Below are positions 41,793 to 49,847 of a stretch of 64,000 nt of DNA, in pieces (within the stretch, counting starts at the first letter, position 1; the number at the start of each line of letters is the position of its first letter). Made by a program: the position numbers and the translations under genes. This DNA comes from Micromonospora sp. C31 (GTDB lineage Bacteria > Actinomycetota > Actinomycetes > Mycobacteriales > Micromonosporaceae), in NCBI RefSeq assembly GCF_018070575.1, contig NZ_JAGPXN010000018.1, positions 62,001-126,000 on the forward strand, read 5' to 3'. Under the pieces are notes generated by a model, which ran no database searches, had not been told where the DNA came from, and saw nothing but the letters and a program-made list of their open reading frames with translations.

Positions 41793-43424
41793 GTGACCGG
41801 CTGGCAGGTCTCCGGCTACCGTCCGGTGCGGCAGCTCGGCGCCGGCGCGTCCGGCCGGGTGGACCTCGCCGTGCACGAGGCGACCGGCACCCCGGTCGCG
41901 ATCAAGTACCTCACCGGCGCGATCGGCGACGATCGGGCGTTTCGTGCCGCCTTCCGCGCCGAGGCCCGGCTGCTGGCCGGGATCGACGACCCGCACGTCT
42001 GCCGTCTCTACGAGTACGTCGAGTCGCCCGCCGGCGCGGCGATCGTCATGGAGCTGGTCAACGGCGTCTCGCTGCGGCAGATGCTGCGCGCGCACGGGCC
42101 CACGACGCCGGAGTCGGCGCTGTGCGTGCTCAAGGGCTCGTTGGCCGGGCTCGGCGCGGCGCACGACCGGAGCGTCGTGCACCGCGACTACAAACCGGAG
42201 AACGTGCTGGTCACCGCCGAGGGCACCAGCAAACTGGCCGACTTCGGCATCGCCATGCCGGTGGGCGGAAGCTCGGGGGTCAGCGTCACCGGCACCCCCC
42301 GCTACATGGCACCCGAGCAGTGGACGGGCGCGCCGGCGAGCCCGGCCTGCGACATCTACGCGGCCACCGCCACCTTCTACGAGTGCCTCACCGGCCGGCC
42401 GCCCTTCGACGGGCGGGACCTGCCCACCCTGCGCCAGCAGCACACCCGCGCGCCGATCCCCACCGGCCCGGCTCCCGAGCCGGTGCACGACCTGCTGCGG
42501 CACGGCATGGCGAAGCAACCGGCCGAGCGGCCGCAACCCGCCCAGGTCTTCCTCGCCGTGCTGGAGCGGGTGGCGGCCGAGACGTACGGGCAGCGGTGGG
42601 AGGAGCACGGCCTGCGCGAGCTGGCGCGGCGGGTGGCCCTGCTCGCCGCCCTCCTGCCGTTCCCGGACGGCACCGGCGGGGCCACCAGCCTGGCCAGCAC
42701 CGCCTTCGACGAGGGGCCGGGCCGGTGGACGTGGCGGCGATCGGCCCGGGGTCGCGCCGCGCTGGTCGGCGGCGGGCTGGCGGCGGCGCTGGTGCTCGGC
42801 GCCGCCGGGCTCAGCTACGCCGGCCGCGACGAGCCGCTGCCAGCCGCCGGAACGGCCGTCCCCGAGGCATCGGCGGACCCGGCGGGCACGCCCTCGGTGG
42901 CCGCCGCCCCGACCGCCCCGGCGGCCGGGTCGACGCCGACGCCGCCCCCACCGCCCCCACCGGCCGCACCGGTCGTCACGACGGCGGCGCCGGAGCCGGC
43001 CGGGCCCGGCGCGCCGGCCACGTCCGCGCCCGCTCCGTCGACCGTGCCGACCAGCACCGCCGCACCGGCCGACACCGTCGCGCCCTCCGTCGACCGGGTC
43101 TCGGCCGGCCCGACCGAACTCGACCCCCGGGGCTGCGCGTACGGGCCCACGTCCAGCACGATCTCCGCGGTGGTCACCGACGACCGTACGGCGGCCGGGG
43201 AGCTGAGGGTGAGCTTCCGGTACACGCTGGACGGCCGGACCACCGAGGTGGCCATGGCATCCGGTGGGCGCGGACTGTTCCGAGGTGTCCTGGGCGACCT
43301 GCCCCGGCCGGCGGCCAGCACCCGGATCCCGGTCCGGGTCGTCGCCGTGGACGAGGCCGGCAACACCTCGCCCGCGGCTGCGCCGGTGCACGTCAGGCTG
43401 TACCCGTTCTGCACCCCGGGCTGA
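41793..43424 (+). CDS. Membrane Ser/Thr protein kinase with extracellular beta domain
   Basis: A 543-residue Hanks-type kinase. GTG at 41793 follows GGGGAGGTG. Kinase domain residues about 8-270: glycine loop LGAGASGRV, VAIKYL lysine, catalytic VHRDYKPENVLV, DFG (KLADFGIAMP) and YMAPEQW. A membrane helix at about 325-345 (RAALVGGGLAAALVLGAAG) is followed by a long Pro/Ala/Thr linker and a C-terminal Ig-like domain with two Cys (residues about 430-543) outside the cell. This is the layout of PknB-like envelope sensors, with a different outer domain. The next two genes are likely substrates or partners. Confidence 0.92.
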   Translation: MTGWQVSGYRPVRQLGAGASGRVDLAVHEATGTPVAIKYLTGAIGDDRAFRAAFRAEARLLAGIDDPHVCRLYEYVESPAGAAIVMELVNGVSLRQMLRAHGPTTPESALCVLKGSLAGLGAAHDRSVVHRDYKPENVLVTAEGTSKLADFGIAMPVGGSSGVSVTGTPRYMAPEQWTGAPASPACDIYAATATFYECLTGRPPFDGRDLPTLRQQHTRAPIPTGPAPEPVHDLLRHGMAKQPAERPQPAQVFLAVLERVAAETYGQRWEEHGLRELARRVALLAALLPFPDGTGGATSLASTAFDEGPGRWTWRRSARGRAALVGGGLAAALVLGAAGLSYAGRDEPLPAAGTAVPEASADPAGTPSVAAAPTAPAAGSTPTPPPPPPPAAPVVTTAAPEPAGPGAPATSAPAPSTVPTSTAAPADTVAPSVDRVSAGPTELDPRGCAYGPTSSTISAVVTDDRTAAGELRVSFRYTLDGRTTEVAMASGGRGLFRGVLGDLPRPAASTRIPVRVVAVDEAGNTSPAAAPVHVRLYPFCTPG

Positions 43425-43470
43425 GCCCGGACACCCGGATGCCGACCACGACGACGGAGGGCGGGCCGCC

Positions 43471-44400
43471 GTGACCCAGCCGAACGATCCGACCGAGGCG
43501 CTGCCGACCTACCGTCAGCCGGACGACGGCGCGGACACCGCCCGCCTCGACATCCACCAGCCGCGGCCAGCGGCCGAGCCGACCGTGCGGCTGTCTTCGG
43601 GTGACGCGACGGTGCACCTGGTCGCCGGGGAGCCGACCGTGCGGCTGTCTTCGGGCGACGCGACGGTGCACCTGGTCGCCGGGGAGCCGACCGCGCGCCT
43701 GTCCGACGACGGGCCCACGATGCCGCAGCGCGGCTGGGGCGGGGAGACCGGGTCGTGGCCGACGGCGCACCCGGAGCCGGGGGAGCGGACCACCCGGGCG
43801 ACGACCGTGCGCGCCGGGCACGAGACCGCGACGGGGCGGGGCGCCGGATCCGGTCCCGCGACGCTCTTCGGCGGGCACACCGGGGCCGCCCCCGCCCCGC
43901 CCGGCGGGGAGGTGCGGTTCGGGCCGGGCGTGCCGACGACCCCGCCACCGGCACCCCCGTGGCCGGTGGGGGTACCGCCGCGTCGGCGCTCGGCGTGGCG
44001 GACGGTGGCCTCGGTGCTGTCCACCCTGCTGACCGTCGCGCTGCTCGCCGCCGTCGGTCTCCACCTCTGGCAGCGGATCAGCCCGCTGGAGGTGACCGGG
44101 GTGACGGTGGCGGTTCCCCGGCCGGCCGGGAACCGGTGCGACGTCACCGTCGACGTGGTCGCCACCGTGTCGACCAACGGCCGGGCGGGCGAGATCAGCT
44201 ACCGGTGGCTGCGTACCGGCAGCGCGCCCGGCAGCGTGCTGACCGAGCGGGTCGGGCGCGGCCAGCGCACCGTCGAGCTGACGCTGCGTTGGGCCTTCAG
44301 CGGCCTGGGTACCACGACCGAGACGGCCACGGTCGCCATCACCGCACCGGCTCCGGCGCGGGCCGAGACCCCGGTGTCCTACGACTGCCGGCGCCGCTGA
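43471..44400 (+). CDS. Single-pass membrane protein with Thr-rich repeats, probable kinase partner
   Basis: GTG at 43471, 309 residues. The N-terminal cytoplasmic part contains an 18-residue repeat, EPTVRLSSGDATVHLVAG, in two exact copies and a partial third, plus other acidic-x-Thr sites (TEALPTYRQ, DTARLD). A membrane helix follows (VASVLSTLLTVALLAAVGLHLW, about residues 190-211), then an extracytoplasmic beta domain of about 100 residues with two Cys. It lies 46 nt after the Ser/Thr kinase gene. Known logic: phospho-Thr followed by a hydrophobic at +3 binds FHA domains. Inference: the repeats are kinase targets. Confidence 0.75.
   Translation: MTQPNDPTEALPTYRQPDDGADTARLDIHQPRPAAEPTVRLSSGDATVHLVAGEPTVRLSSGDATVHLVAGEPTARLSDDGPTMPQRGWGGETGSWPTAHPEPGERTTRATTVRAGHETATGRGAGSGPATLFGGHTGAAPAPPGGEVRFGPGVPTTPPPAPPWPVGVPPRRRSAWRTVASVLSTLLTVALLAAVGLHLWQRISPLEVTGVTVAVPRPAGNRCDVTVDVVATVSTNGRAGEISYRWLRTGSAPGSVLTERVGRGQRTVELTLRWAFSGLGTTTETATVAITAPAPARAETPVSYDCRRR
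43576..43697 (+). repeat. 54-bp tandem repeat, two copies plus partial third
   Basis: Units begin at 43576, 43630 and 43684. The first two differ by a single silent T/C change. The unit encodes the 18-residue EPTVRLSSGDATVHLVAG. Confidence 0.9.
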
Positions 44401-44473
44401 CCCGGTGTTTCCCCGGTCGTCGCCGGGGGTAGGTCGGGCCGGACGAACCCGGATGCCGTGTGGAGGATTTCCG

Positions 44474-45439
44474 ATGAGAGACAACTTCGGCGACGCGGTG
44501 GGGGACGCCCTCCGGTCGGTGATGCTGTTCCTGCCCAAGGCCGTCGCCTTCGTGGCGATCCTGGTGGCGGGCTGGCTGATCGCCAAGGCCGTGCTGAAGA
44601 TCGTGGACAAGGTGCTGGAGCGGGTGGGTTTCGACCGCGCCGTGGAACGCGGCGGGATCCGTCGCGCCCTGGCCCGCTCCCGTTACGACGCCAGCGACAT
44701 CGTCGCCAAGCTCGCCTACTACGGGGTGCTGCTGGTGACCCTCCAGTTGGCCTTCGGCATCTGGGGTCCCAACCCCATCTCCGATCTGATCGCGGGCGTG
44801 GTCGCCTGGCTGCCCCGCGCCTTCGTCGCGATCGTCATCGTCGTGGTCGCCGCCGCCATCGCCAACGCGGTGAAGGACATCATCAGCGGCGCCCTGGGCG
44901 GGCTGTCGTACGGCCGCATCCTGGCCACCATCGCCTCCGTTTTCATCATCGGCCTGGGCGTCATCGCCGCGCTCAACCAGATCGGCGTGGCCACCGCGGT
45001 CACCACTCCGGTGCTGATCGCGGTGCTGGCCACCGTCGGCGGCATCCTCGTCGTCGGGGTGGGCGGCGGGCTGGTCCGTCCCATGCAGAGCCGCTGGGAG
45101 TCGTGGCTGAGCCGGGCCGAGCAGGAGTCGCGGCTGATCGCCACGCACGCCCGCGCCTACCAGGCCGGGCGCCGCGACAGCGAGGCCCATCTCGCGGCCA
45201 CGCCCGGCGACCCGGACGCCACGCAGGTGGTCTCCGGCCCCGGCGTCGTCGCGGATCCCGACGCCACCCAGGTGGTCTCCGGCGCCCGCGCCGACGCCGA
45301 CCCGACCGTGCCGGTGCCGCGCCAGGGTGAACCGGACGCCACCCGGGGCACCTCGCCCGGCGCGGCCCGCCCGGCCGGCGAGGACAGCGAGGCCACCATG
45401 GTCATCCCGCCGCTCGACGGCGAGCAGCGCCGCCGCTGA
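44474..45439 (+). CDS. MscS-like/conserved-TM-helix membrane protein with phospho-Thr-type tail
   Basis: ATG at 44474 follows GTGGAGGATTTCCG; 321 residues. Five or so membrane helices fill residues about 15-205, with the conserved-TM-helix pattern of small mechanosensitive-channel-like proteins (VAFVAILVAGWLIAKAVLKI, ASDIVAKLAYYGVLL, VVAAAIANAVKDIISGALGGL). The large beta domain of true MscS is missing, so channel activity is uncertain. The cytoplasmic tail (from about 245) has repeated DPDATQVVSG, DPDATQVVSG and EDSEATMVIPP, each a Thr after an acidic residue with Val/Ile at +2/+3. This resembles FHA-binding phospho-Thr sites and suits the upstream kinase. Confidence 0.8.
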   Translation: MRDNFGDAVGDALRSVMLFLPKAVAFVAILVAGWLIAKAVLKIVDKVLERVGFDRAVERGGIRRALARSRYDASDIVAKLAYYGVLLVTLQLAFGIWGPNPISDLIAGVVAWLPRAFVAIVIVVVAAAIANAVKDIISGALGGLSYGRILATIASVFIIGLGVIAALNQIGVATAVTTPVLIAVLATVGGILVVGVGGGLVRPMQSRWESWLSRAEQESRLIATHARAYQAGRRDSEAHLAATPGDPDATQVVSGPGVVADPDATQVVSGARADADPTVPVPRQGEPDATRGTSPGAARPAGEDSEATMVIPPLDGEQRRR

Positions 45440-45450
45440 CCACACCCGCC

Positions 45451-45483
45451 CCGGGGTGGGATCCGCACCGGATCCCACCCCGG
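45451..45483 (+). terminator. Perfect 15-bp stem with 3-nt loop
   Basis: Arms 45451-45465 (CCGGGGTGGGATCCG) and 45469-45483 around CAC, 12 nt after the stop of the MscS-like gene. It probably ends the kinase-operon transcript before the MFS promoter. Confidence 0.75.
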
Positions 45484-45527
45484 CGCGGGTCCGCCGAAAG
45501 GGGTGTGCCCGTCCGGGCCGGCGCGAC

Positions 45528-45638
45528 TACGATCGCCGGCATGACGTGGCGATGTTGATGCACTGCTAGGGACCACTGCCGTGGGCCGCCGCGGTCGCCG
45601 TACGTCCGGCGTCCGCTTCGTCCCCACGGGAAGGTCCC
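45528..45638 (+). promoter_or_regulatory. Promoter and translational attenuator of the MFS transporter
   Basis: TACGAT at 45528-45533 is a good -10 box 7 nt before ATG 45541, so the transcript may start at or next to a leaderless uORF, MTWRC (45541-45558). A second overlapping uORF, MLMHC (45552-45569), ends exactly where a stem begins. GGGACC (45569-45574) pairs with GGTCCC (45633-45638), and CCGTGGG (45579-45585) pairs with CCCACGG (45623-45629). The 3' strand contains the transporter's ribosome site GGGAAGG (45628-45634). A ribosome stalled on either uORF would cover the 5' strand and free the site, as in erm/cat leader control. The inducer is unknown. Confidence 0.6.
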
Positions 45639-47096
45639 ATGACTGTCCACCCTCCGCGCGTGTCCGACGCGCGCGCCCGCCGGCTGGCGGCCACCCTCTA
45701 CGGGTACGCGTTCCTCGGCGAGCTTGTCCTGCTCTACCCGCTGTACGCGCTGCTGTTCAGCGACACCGGCCTGTCCGTGTGGCAGATCTCGTCGCTGTTC
45801 GTCATCTGGTCGGCCGCCAGCATCCTGCTGGAGGTGCCCTCCGGCGCGCTCGCCGACGCGTTCTCCCGGCGGCTGCTGCTCGTCCTCGCGCCGGTGGTCA
45901 CCGCCGCCGGCTTCGCCCTCTGGGTGCTCGTGCCCTCGTACGCGGCCTTCGCCGTCGGGTTCGTGCTCTGGGGCGCCGGCGGGGCGCTCGCCTCGGGCGC
46001 GCTGGAGGCGCTGGTCTTCACCGAACTCGACCGGCTCGGCGCCGCCGGACGCTACGCCCGCGTCATCGGCCGGGCGAGGACCGCCGAGACGCTCGGCGTA
46101 CTCGCCTCGATCCTGCTGGCGGGTCCCATGTTCGCCCTCGGCGGCTACCCGGCCGTCGGCGCGGCCAGCGTGCTCGCCTGCCTGCTCGCCGCCGCCGTCG
46201 CCACCCGCCTGCCGGAACACCGCCGGCCCACGACCGTCGGCGGTGCGACCGCGAAGGTCGCTACCCCGGCTGACGACGCCGCGGCCGTGGCCGTCCCCGC
46301 CGCGACCCCCGTCGCGACCGCCGTCCCCGCCGCGGTCCCCGTCCCCGTCGCGACCCCCGACGTGGCCGCCGTCCCCGTCGCGACCCCCGTCGCGACCGCC
46401 GTCCCCGTCGCGACCCCCGACGTGGCCGCCGGAGGGCCGGAGCGCGACGGCGGGGTGGACGACGACGAGGACCTCGGCTGGTGGGCGAGTCTGCGCGCCG
46501 GGCTGACCGAGGTCCACGCCGACCGGGCCGTGCGCGCGGCGGTGCTGCTGGTCGCGGTCGTCGCGGCGGTCTGGGGCGCCCTGGACGAGTACACCCCGCT
46601 GCTGGCCCGCGACACGGGCGTCGGCGAGGCGACCGTGCCGCTGCTGCTCCTGCTCACCTGGGTCGGGGTGGCCGTGGGCGGTCTGCTGGCCCCGGCGGGG
46701 GAGCGGCTGACCGCCCGGGGGTACGCCGGCCTGCTGGCGCTGTCGGCCCTGGCCCTGGCCGCGGGGGCACTGCTCGCCCGGCCGGTCGGCTTCGCGCTGG
46801 TCGCGGCCGCGTTCTGCGGCTTCCAGCTCGCCACCGTGCTCGCCGACGCGCGGTTGCAGGCCCGGATCACCGGGGGCAGCCGGGCTACCGTCACCTCGCT
46901 GGCCGGGATGGCCACCGACGTCACGATCATCGCGGTCTACGGCGGGTACGGTCTGCTCGCCACCGGGGCCGGCAACGGGGTCGCGTTCGCGGTGGCCGCG
47001 GTGCCGTACCTGGTCGTGGCGCTGCTCCTGGCGACCCGTGCCGGCCGGTCGGCGCGTCGCCGGCCGGATCGGACGGGCGCAGGGCACGCCGGCTGA
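45639..47096 (+). CDS. MFS transporter, probable drug efflux
   Basis: A 485-residue, 12-helix major facilitator. The first half has GLSVWQISSLFVIWSAASIL and EVPSGALADAFSRR, the loop 2-3 signature of the family. The second half resumes at about residue 275 after a long cytoplasmic loop. This loop (about residues 200-275) is unusual: it contains a Val/Pro/Ala/Thr repeat built from 30-bp units, followed by an acidic patch (DGGVDDDEDLGWW). ATG at 45639 has its ribosome site buried in the leader stem. Substrate is not readable; leader control points to a toxic, ribosome-affecting compound. Confidence 0.88.
   Translation: MTVHPPRVSDARARRLAATLYGYAFLGELVLLYPLYALLFSDTGLSVWQISSLFVIWSAASILLEVPSGALADAFSRRLLLVLAPVVTAAGFALWVLVPSYAAFAVGFVLWGAGGALASGALEALVFTELDRLGAAGRYARVIGRARTAETLGVLASILLAGPMFALGGYPAVGAASVLACLLAAAVATRLPEHRRPTTVGGATAKVATPADDAAAVAVPAATPVATAVPAAVPVPVATPDVAAVPVATPVATAVPVATPDVAAGGPERDGGVDDDEDLGWWASLRAGLTEVHADRAVRAAVLLVAVVAAVWGALDEYTPLLARDTGVGEATVPLLLLLTWVGVAVGGLLAPAGERLTARGYAGLLALSALALAAGALLARPVGFALVAAAFCGFQLATVLADARLQARITGGSRATVTSLAGMATDVTIIAVYGGYGLLATGAGNGVAFAVAAVPYLVVALLLATRAGRSARRRPDRTGAGHAG
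46293..46430 (+). repeat. 30-bp minisatellite in the MFS central loop
   Basis: Exact copies at 46341-46370 and 46401-46430, with variant units at 46293-46322 and 46371-46400 and an 18-bp partial between. They encode VPVATPDVAA and VPVATPVATA. In-frame expansion would only lengthen the loop. Confidence 0.9.
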
Positions 47097-47100
47097 CCCG

Positions 47101-47137
47101 GGGCCCGGCGGCGGTCCGTGCGACCGCCGCCGGGCCC
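47101..47137. terminator. Perfect 16-bp stem, bidirectional terminator
   Basis: GGGCCCGGCGGCGGTC (47101-47116) pairs with 47122-47137 across CGTGC. It lies between the convergent ends of the MFS and YchJ-like genes. Confidence 0.8.
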
Positions 47138-47160
47138 GTCGCCCGTCCGCCGCGACGGGG

Positions 47161-47577
47161 TCAGTCGGGCAGCGCGTCGAGGTAGACCCAGCGACCGTCC
47201 TCGCGGACGAACCGGCTGCGCTCGGTCTGCGTGCCCGGCTGGCCGCCGGCGCGGTGGTGGGCCCGGAACTCGACGCTGCCGGTGGCGTCGAACAGCCCGC
47301 CCCGGTCGGTGTCGACGATCTCCAGACCCGTCCAGTGCTGGCCGGGGTCGAGGTCGAGCCGGCGCGGCCGGGTCGAGGAGTGCCAGCTGCGCAGCAGGTA
47401 GGCGGTGTCGCCGACGGCGAAGGCGCTGTACCGCGAGCGCATCAGCGCCTCGGCGGTCGCCGCGTCCGCCTCGCCCCGGTGCAGCCGCCCGCAGCATCCG
47501 GCGTACGGCTGCCCGGAGCCGCAGGGGCAGGGCCGGTCAGGATCGTCGGCCGCCCGCCGGCGGGGTCGTTTCGCCAC
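47161..47577 (-). CDS. YchJ-family SEC-C zinc-motif protein
   Basis: A 138-residue cytosolic protein starting with GTG at 47577. The N-terminal zinc motif CPCGSGQPYAGCCG (residues 17-30) is the SEC-C type. It is followed by the NTF2-like domain with AEALMRSRYSAFAVGDTAYLL and a conserved RSRFVREDGRWVYLD end. This matches the UPF0225/YchJ family, whose function is not established. Size is typical. Confidence 0.9.
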   Translation of the reverse strand: MAKRPRRRAADDPDRPCPCGSGQPYAGCCGRLHRGEADAATAEALMRSRYSAFAVGDTAYLLRSWHSSTRPRRLDLDPGQHWTGLEIVDTDRGGLFDATGSVEFRAHHRAGGQPGTQTERSRFVREDGRWVYLDALPD

Positions 47578-47640
47578 CGGCCCATTGTGTCCGACGGCCC
47601 GCCGGGCACCGCGGCCGACGTCGCCTCCGGGGCGGTCGCG

Positions 47641-48672
47641 TCACGTCCCGACCGTCGGCTTGTACGCGCAGACCAGTTCCCAGCCGCCGGGCAGCACCGT
47701 CACCCGTTCGAAGCCGACCTCCTTGAGCAGGCCGGTGTAGAACTCGACCTCCCGCAGCCGGCTCACGCAGCCGTCGACCCCGATCAGGAAGTAGCTCCAG
47801 AAGAACTGCATCGCCAGCCGGTCCGGGGTGCGGAACTCCTCGCAGATCAGCAGCATCCCGCCCGGCTCCAGGGCCGCGTACGCCTTCTCGACCAGCCGGC
47901 GGGCGACCTCGTCCGGCCAGTCGTGCAGCACCCGGACGAACGCCAGCGCGTCGTAGCCCGCCGGCAGCGGCTCGGCGAGGAAGTCGCCACCGACGAACCC
48001 CAGCCGCTCCCGGTGCCCCGCGCGGGCCCGGGTGGCCTGCACCAGCGGCGCCACCGCCGGCAGGTTGTACACGTCGACCCGCAGCGCCGGGGCGTCGTCG
48101 AGGACGTGCGCGGCGAGCGTGCCGTCGCCGCCGCCGACGTCCAGCAGGCGCTGGCGGCCCGGCCACAGCCGCTCGGCGTTGCGGTGCACCGCCTCGATCA
48201 CCGGGCCGAGCCCGACGGCCATGCTGCGCTCGAAGTCGGCGGTCTGCCCGTCGGTCCTCGGCGGCCAGGCGAAGTCGTCGTCGCTCATGCTGACCTCGCC
48301 GCGCAGGCTCTCGGCCAGCCGGCCGTGCAGCCGTCGCCAGGGGTAGCGGTCCCGGTCGCGCTCGACGGCGTCCGGGCCGACCACCGCCGCGACGGCGTCG
48401 CGGAGCCCGGGCGCCGCCCGGTAGGTGGTCGAGGCGATGTCGTCGCCCGTTTCGCCGCGCCCTACGAAGCCGAGGCTCTCCAGGCAGTCGAGGAACTTGT
48501 AGAGCCGCAGGGGCCGTACGTCGAACCGCTCGGCGAGCTCGCCGAGGCGGACCGGCCCCGGCTCCAGGGCGTCGAGCAGTCCCATGCCCAGCGCGGTCTC
48601 CAGCACGTCCATGGCCTTGGGCCCGTTGGCGAGCAGGCTCATCAGCGCCCGCGGCGACAGGGTGACGTTCAC
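47641..48672 (-). CDS. SAM-dependent methyltransferase of the tryptophan-type operon
   Basis: GTG at 48672 overlaps the stop of the PLP-enzyme gene (GTGA); 343 residues. An N-terminal winged-helix dimerisation domain (ALGMGLLDALEPGPVRLGEL) precedes a Rossmann methyltransferase domain with RLLDVGGGDGTLAAHVL (motif I), VRVLHDWPDEVARRLV and LLICEEFRTPD. This is the architecture of plant/bacterial small-molecule O-methyltransferases, which also includes the C-methyltransferases of 3-hydroxykynurenine in actinomycin and sibiromycin pathways. The context of tryptophan dioxygenase-like and class V PLP genes makes an aromatic kynurenine- or indole-derived substrate likely, by inference. Confidence 0.85.
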   Translation of the reverse strand: MNVTLSPRALMSLLANGPKAMDVLETALGMGLLDALEPGPVRLGELAERFDVRPLRLYKFLDCLESLGFVGRGETGDDIASTTYRAAPGLRDAVAAVVGPDAVERDRDRYPWRRLHGRLAESLRGEVSMSDDDFAWPPRTDGQTADFERSMAVGLGPVIEAVHRNAERLWPGRQRLLDVGGGDGTLAAHVLDDAPALRVDVYNLPAVAPLVQATRARAGHRERLGFVGGDFLAEPLPAGYDALAFVRVLHDWPDEVARRLVEKAYAALEPGGMLLICEEFRTPDRLAMQFFWSYFLIGVDGCVSRLREVEFYTGLLKEVGFERVTVLPGGWELVCAYKPTVGT

Positions 48673-49847
48673 CGGCCCAGCTCCTCTTCCAGCGCGTCCA
48701 TGAACGCGTCGACCTCGTCGAGGGTGTTGTAGACGTGCGGACCGATCCGCAGGTAGCCCCGCCAGGTGCAGACCATGTTCCGCGCCGCCAGCCGCCGCTT
48801 GACGGCCTCGCCGTCGGCGACGTCGAGGCACACCACGCCGCCGCGCCGGTGCGGCTCGGTCGGGCTGACCACGTCGATGCCGGCCGCCGCCGCCCGCTCC
48901 AGGATCCGAGCCGTGCAGGCGAGCGAGTGCCGCCGGATGGCGGGGACGCCCACCCCGGCGAGCAGGTCCAGGCCGACCTGGGAGACCAGTGAGGTGAGGG
49001 GGAACGGCGTCCCGCCGGCGAACCGTTGGGCGCCGGGCGCCCAGCCCGTCGAGAGCTTGAACGTCAGTGCCCGGTCGCCGGCCTGCCAGCCGGTGGCGGC
49101 CGGTTCCAGCCGTGTCGCCAGGTCGGGGCGGACGTACAGGAAGGCGGTGGCGATCCCGCAGAGCCACTTGTGCGCGCCGCCGAGGACGACGTCGACGCCG
49201 AGCGCCGTCACGTCCAGCGGGACGACCCCGACGCTCTGGAAGGCGTCGACGACCACCAGGGCGCCGACGTCGTGGGCCCGGCGCACCAGTCGGGGCAGGT
49301 CGATGGTGGCTCCGGAGGAGAAGCTGGCGTGCGGGACGCACACCAGCAGTGTGCGCTCGTCGATCCGTGCTTCGAGGGCGTCCTCGTCGAACCGGGGACC
49401 GCCCGACCCGACGACGTCGAGGCGCGCGCCGTAGCGGCGGAACGCGTTGAAGATGAACGGCACGGTCGGGTACTCCAGGTCGGTGGTGACGACCCGGTCG
49501 CGCGGCGCGCGGTAGTCGAAACAGGACGCGATCCGGACGAGCAGCGTGCTCAGGTTCGCGTCGGTGACCACGCTGCCCGGGGGCGCGCCGATGAGGGCGG
49601 CGATCGAGTCGGCGTAGCGGTCGAGGCCCACGTGCCAGTCCTGCCAGACGTCGTCGCGCCAGCCGCGCAGCGTCTCCCAGTAGCCGGCGAGCACGTGTTC
49701 GGCGCCCCTCGGCACGGCCCCGGTGGAGTTGTTGCCCAGGTAGACGCAGGTCTCCAGCAGCGGAAACTCGGCGCGCAGGGCGGCGTGGGCGGCGGGATCG
49801 AGGCACTCGGGCGTGTGCGGGCCGGGTGCCGGCTCGGGCGTGTTCAC
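48669..49847 (-). CDS. Class V PLP-dependent enzyme (kynureninase/cysteine-desulfurase-like)
   Basis: GTG at 49847 overlaps the previous stop; 392 residues. The fold-type I class V pattern is clear: LGNNSTGAVPRG near the N-terminus, VVVDAFQSVGVVPLDV (cofactor Asp), and the Schiff-base lysine in VVLGGAHKWLCGIATAFLYV. The later RFAGGTPFPLTSLVSQVGL is typical of the epimerase/kynureninase/desulfurase group. Kynureninase would suit two dioxygenase-superfamily neighbours, but the local motif around Lys is not decisive. It may instead be an aminotransferase or a lyase on a modified tryptophan. Confidence 0.82.
   Translation of the reverse strand: MNTPEPAPGPHTPECLDPAAHAALRAEFPLLETCVYLGNNSTGAVPRGAEHVLAGYWETLRGWRDDVWQDWHVGLDRYADSIAALIGAPPGSVVTDANLSTLLVRIASCFDYRAPRDRVVTTDLEYPTVPFIFNAFRRYGARLDVVGSGGPRFDEDALEARIDERTLLVCVPHASFSSGATIDLPRLVRRAHDVGALVVVDAFQSVGVVPLDVTALGVDVVLGGAHKWLCGIATAFLYVRPDLATRLEPAATGWQAGDRALTFKLSTGWAPGAQRFAGGTPFPLTSLVSQVGLDLLAGVGVPAIRRHSLACTARILERAAAAGIDVVSPTEPHRRGGVVCLDVADGEAVKRRLAARNMVCTWRGYLRIGPHVYNTLDEVDAFMDALEEELGR

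Noticed and set aside
43576..43697. Repeats resembling a CRISPR array
   Set aside because: They are contiguous in-frame tandem repeats without spacers, inside a membrane protein gene.
46293..46430. Second repeat block considered as CRISPR or an intergenic satellite
   Set aside because: It is an in-frame minisatellite in the MFS loop with no spacers.
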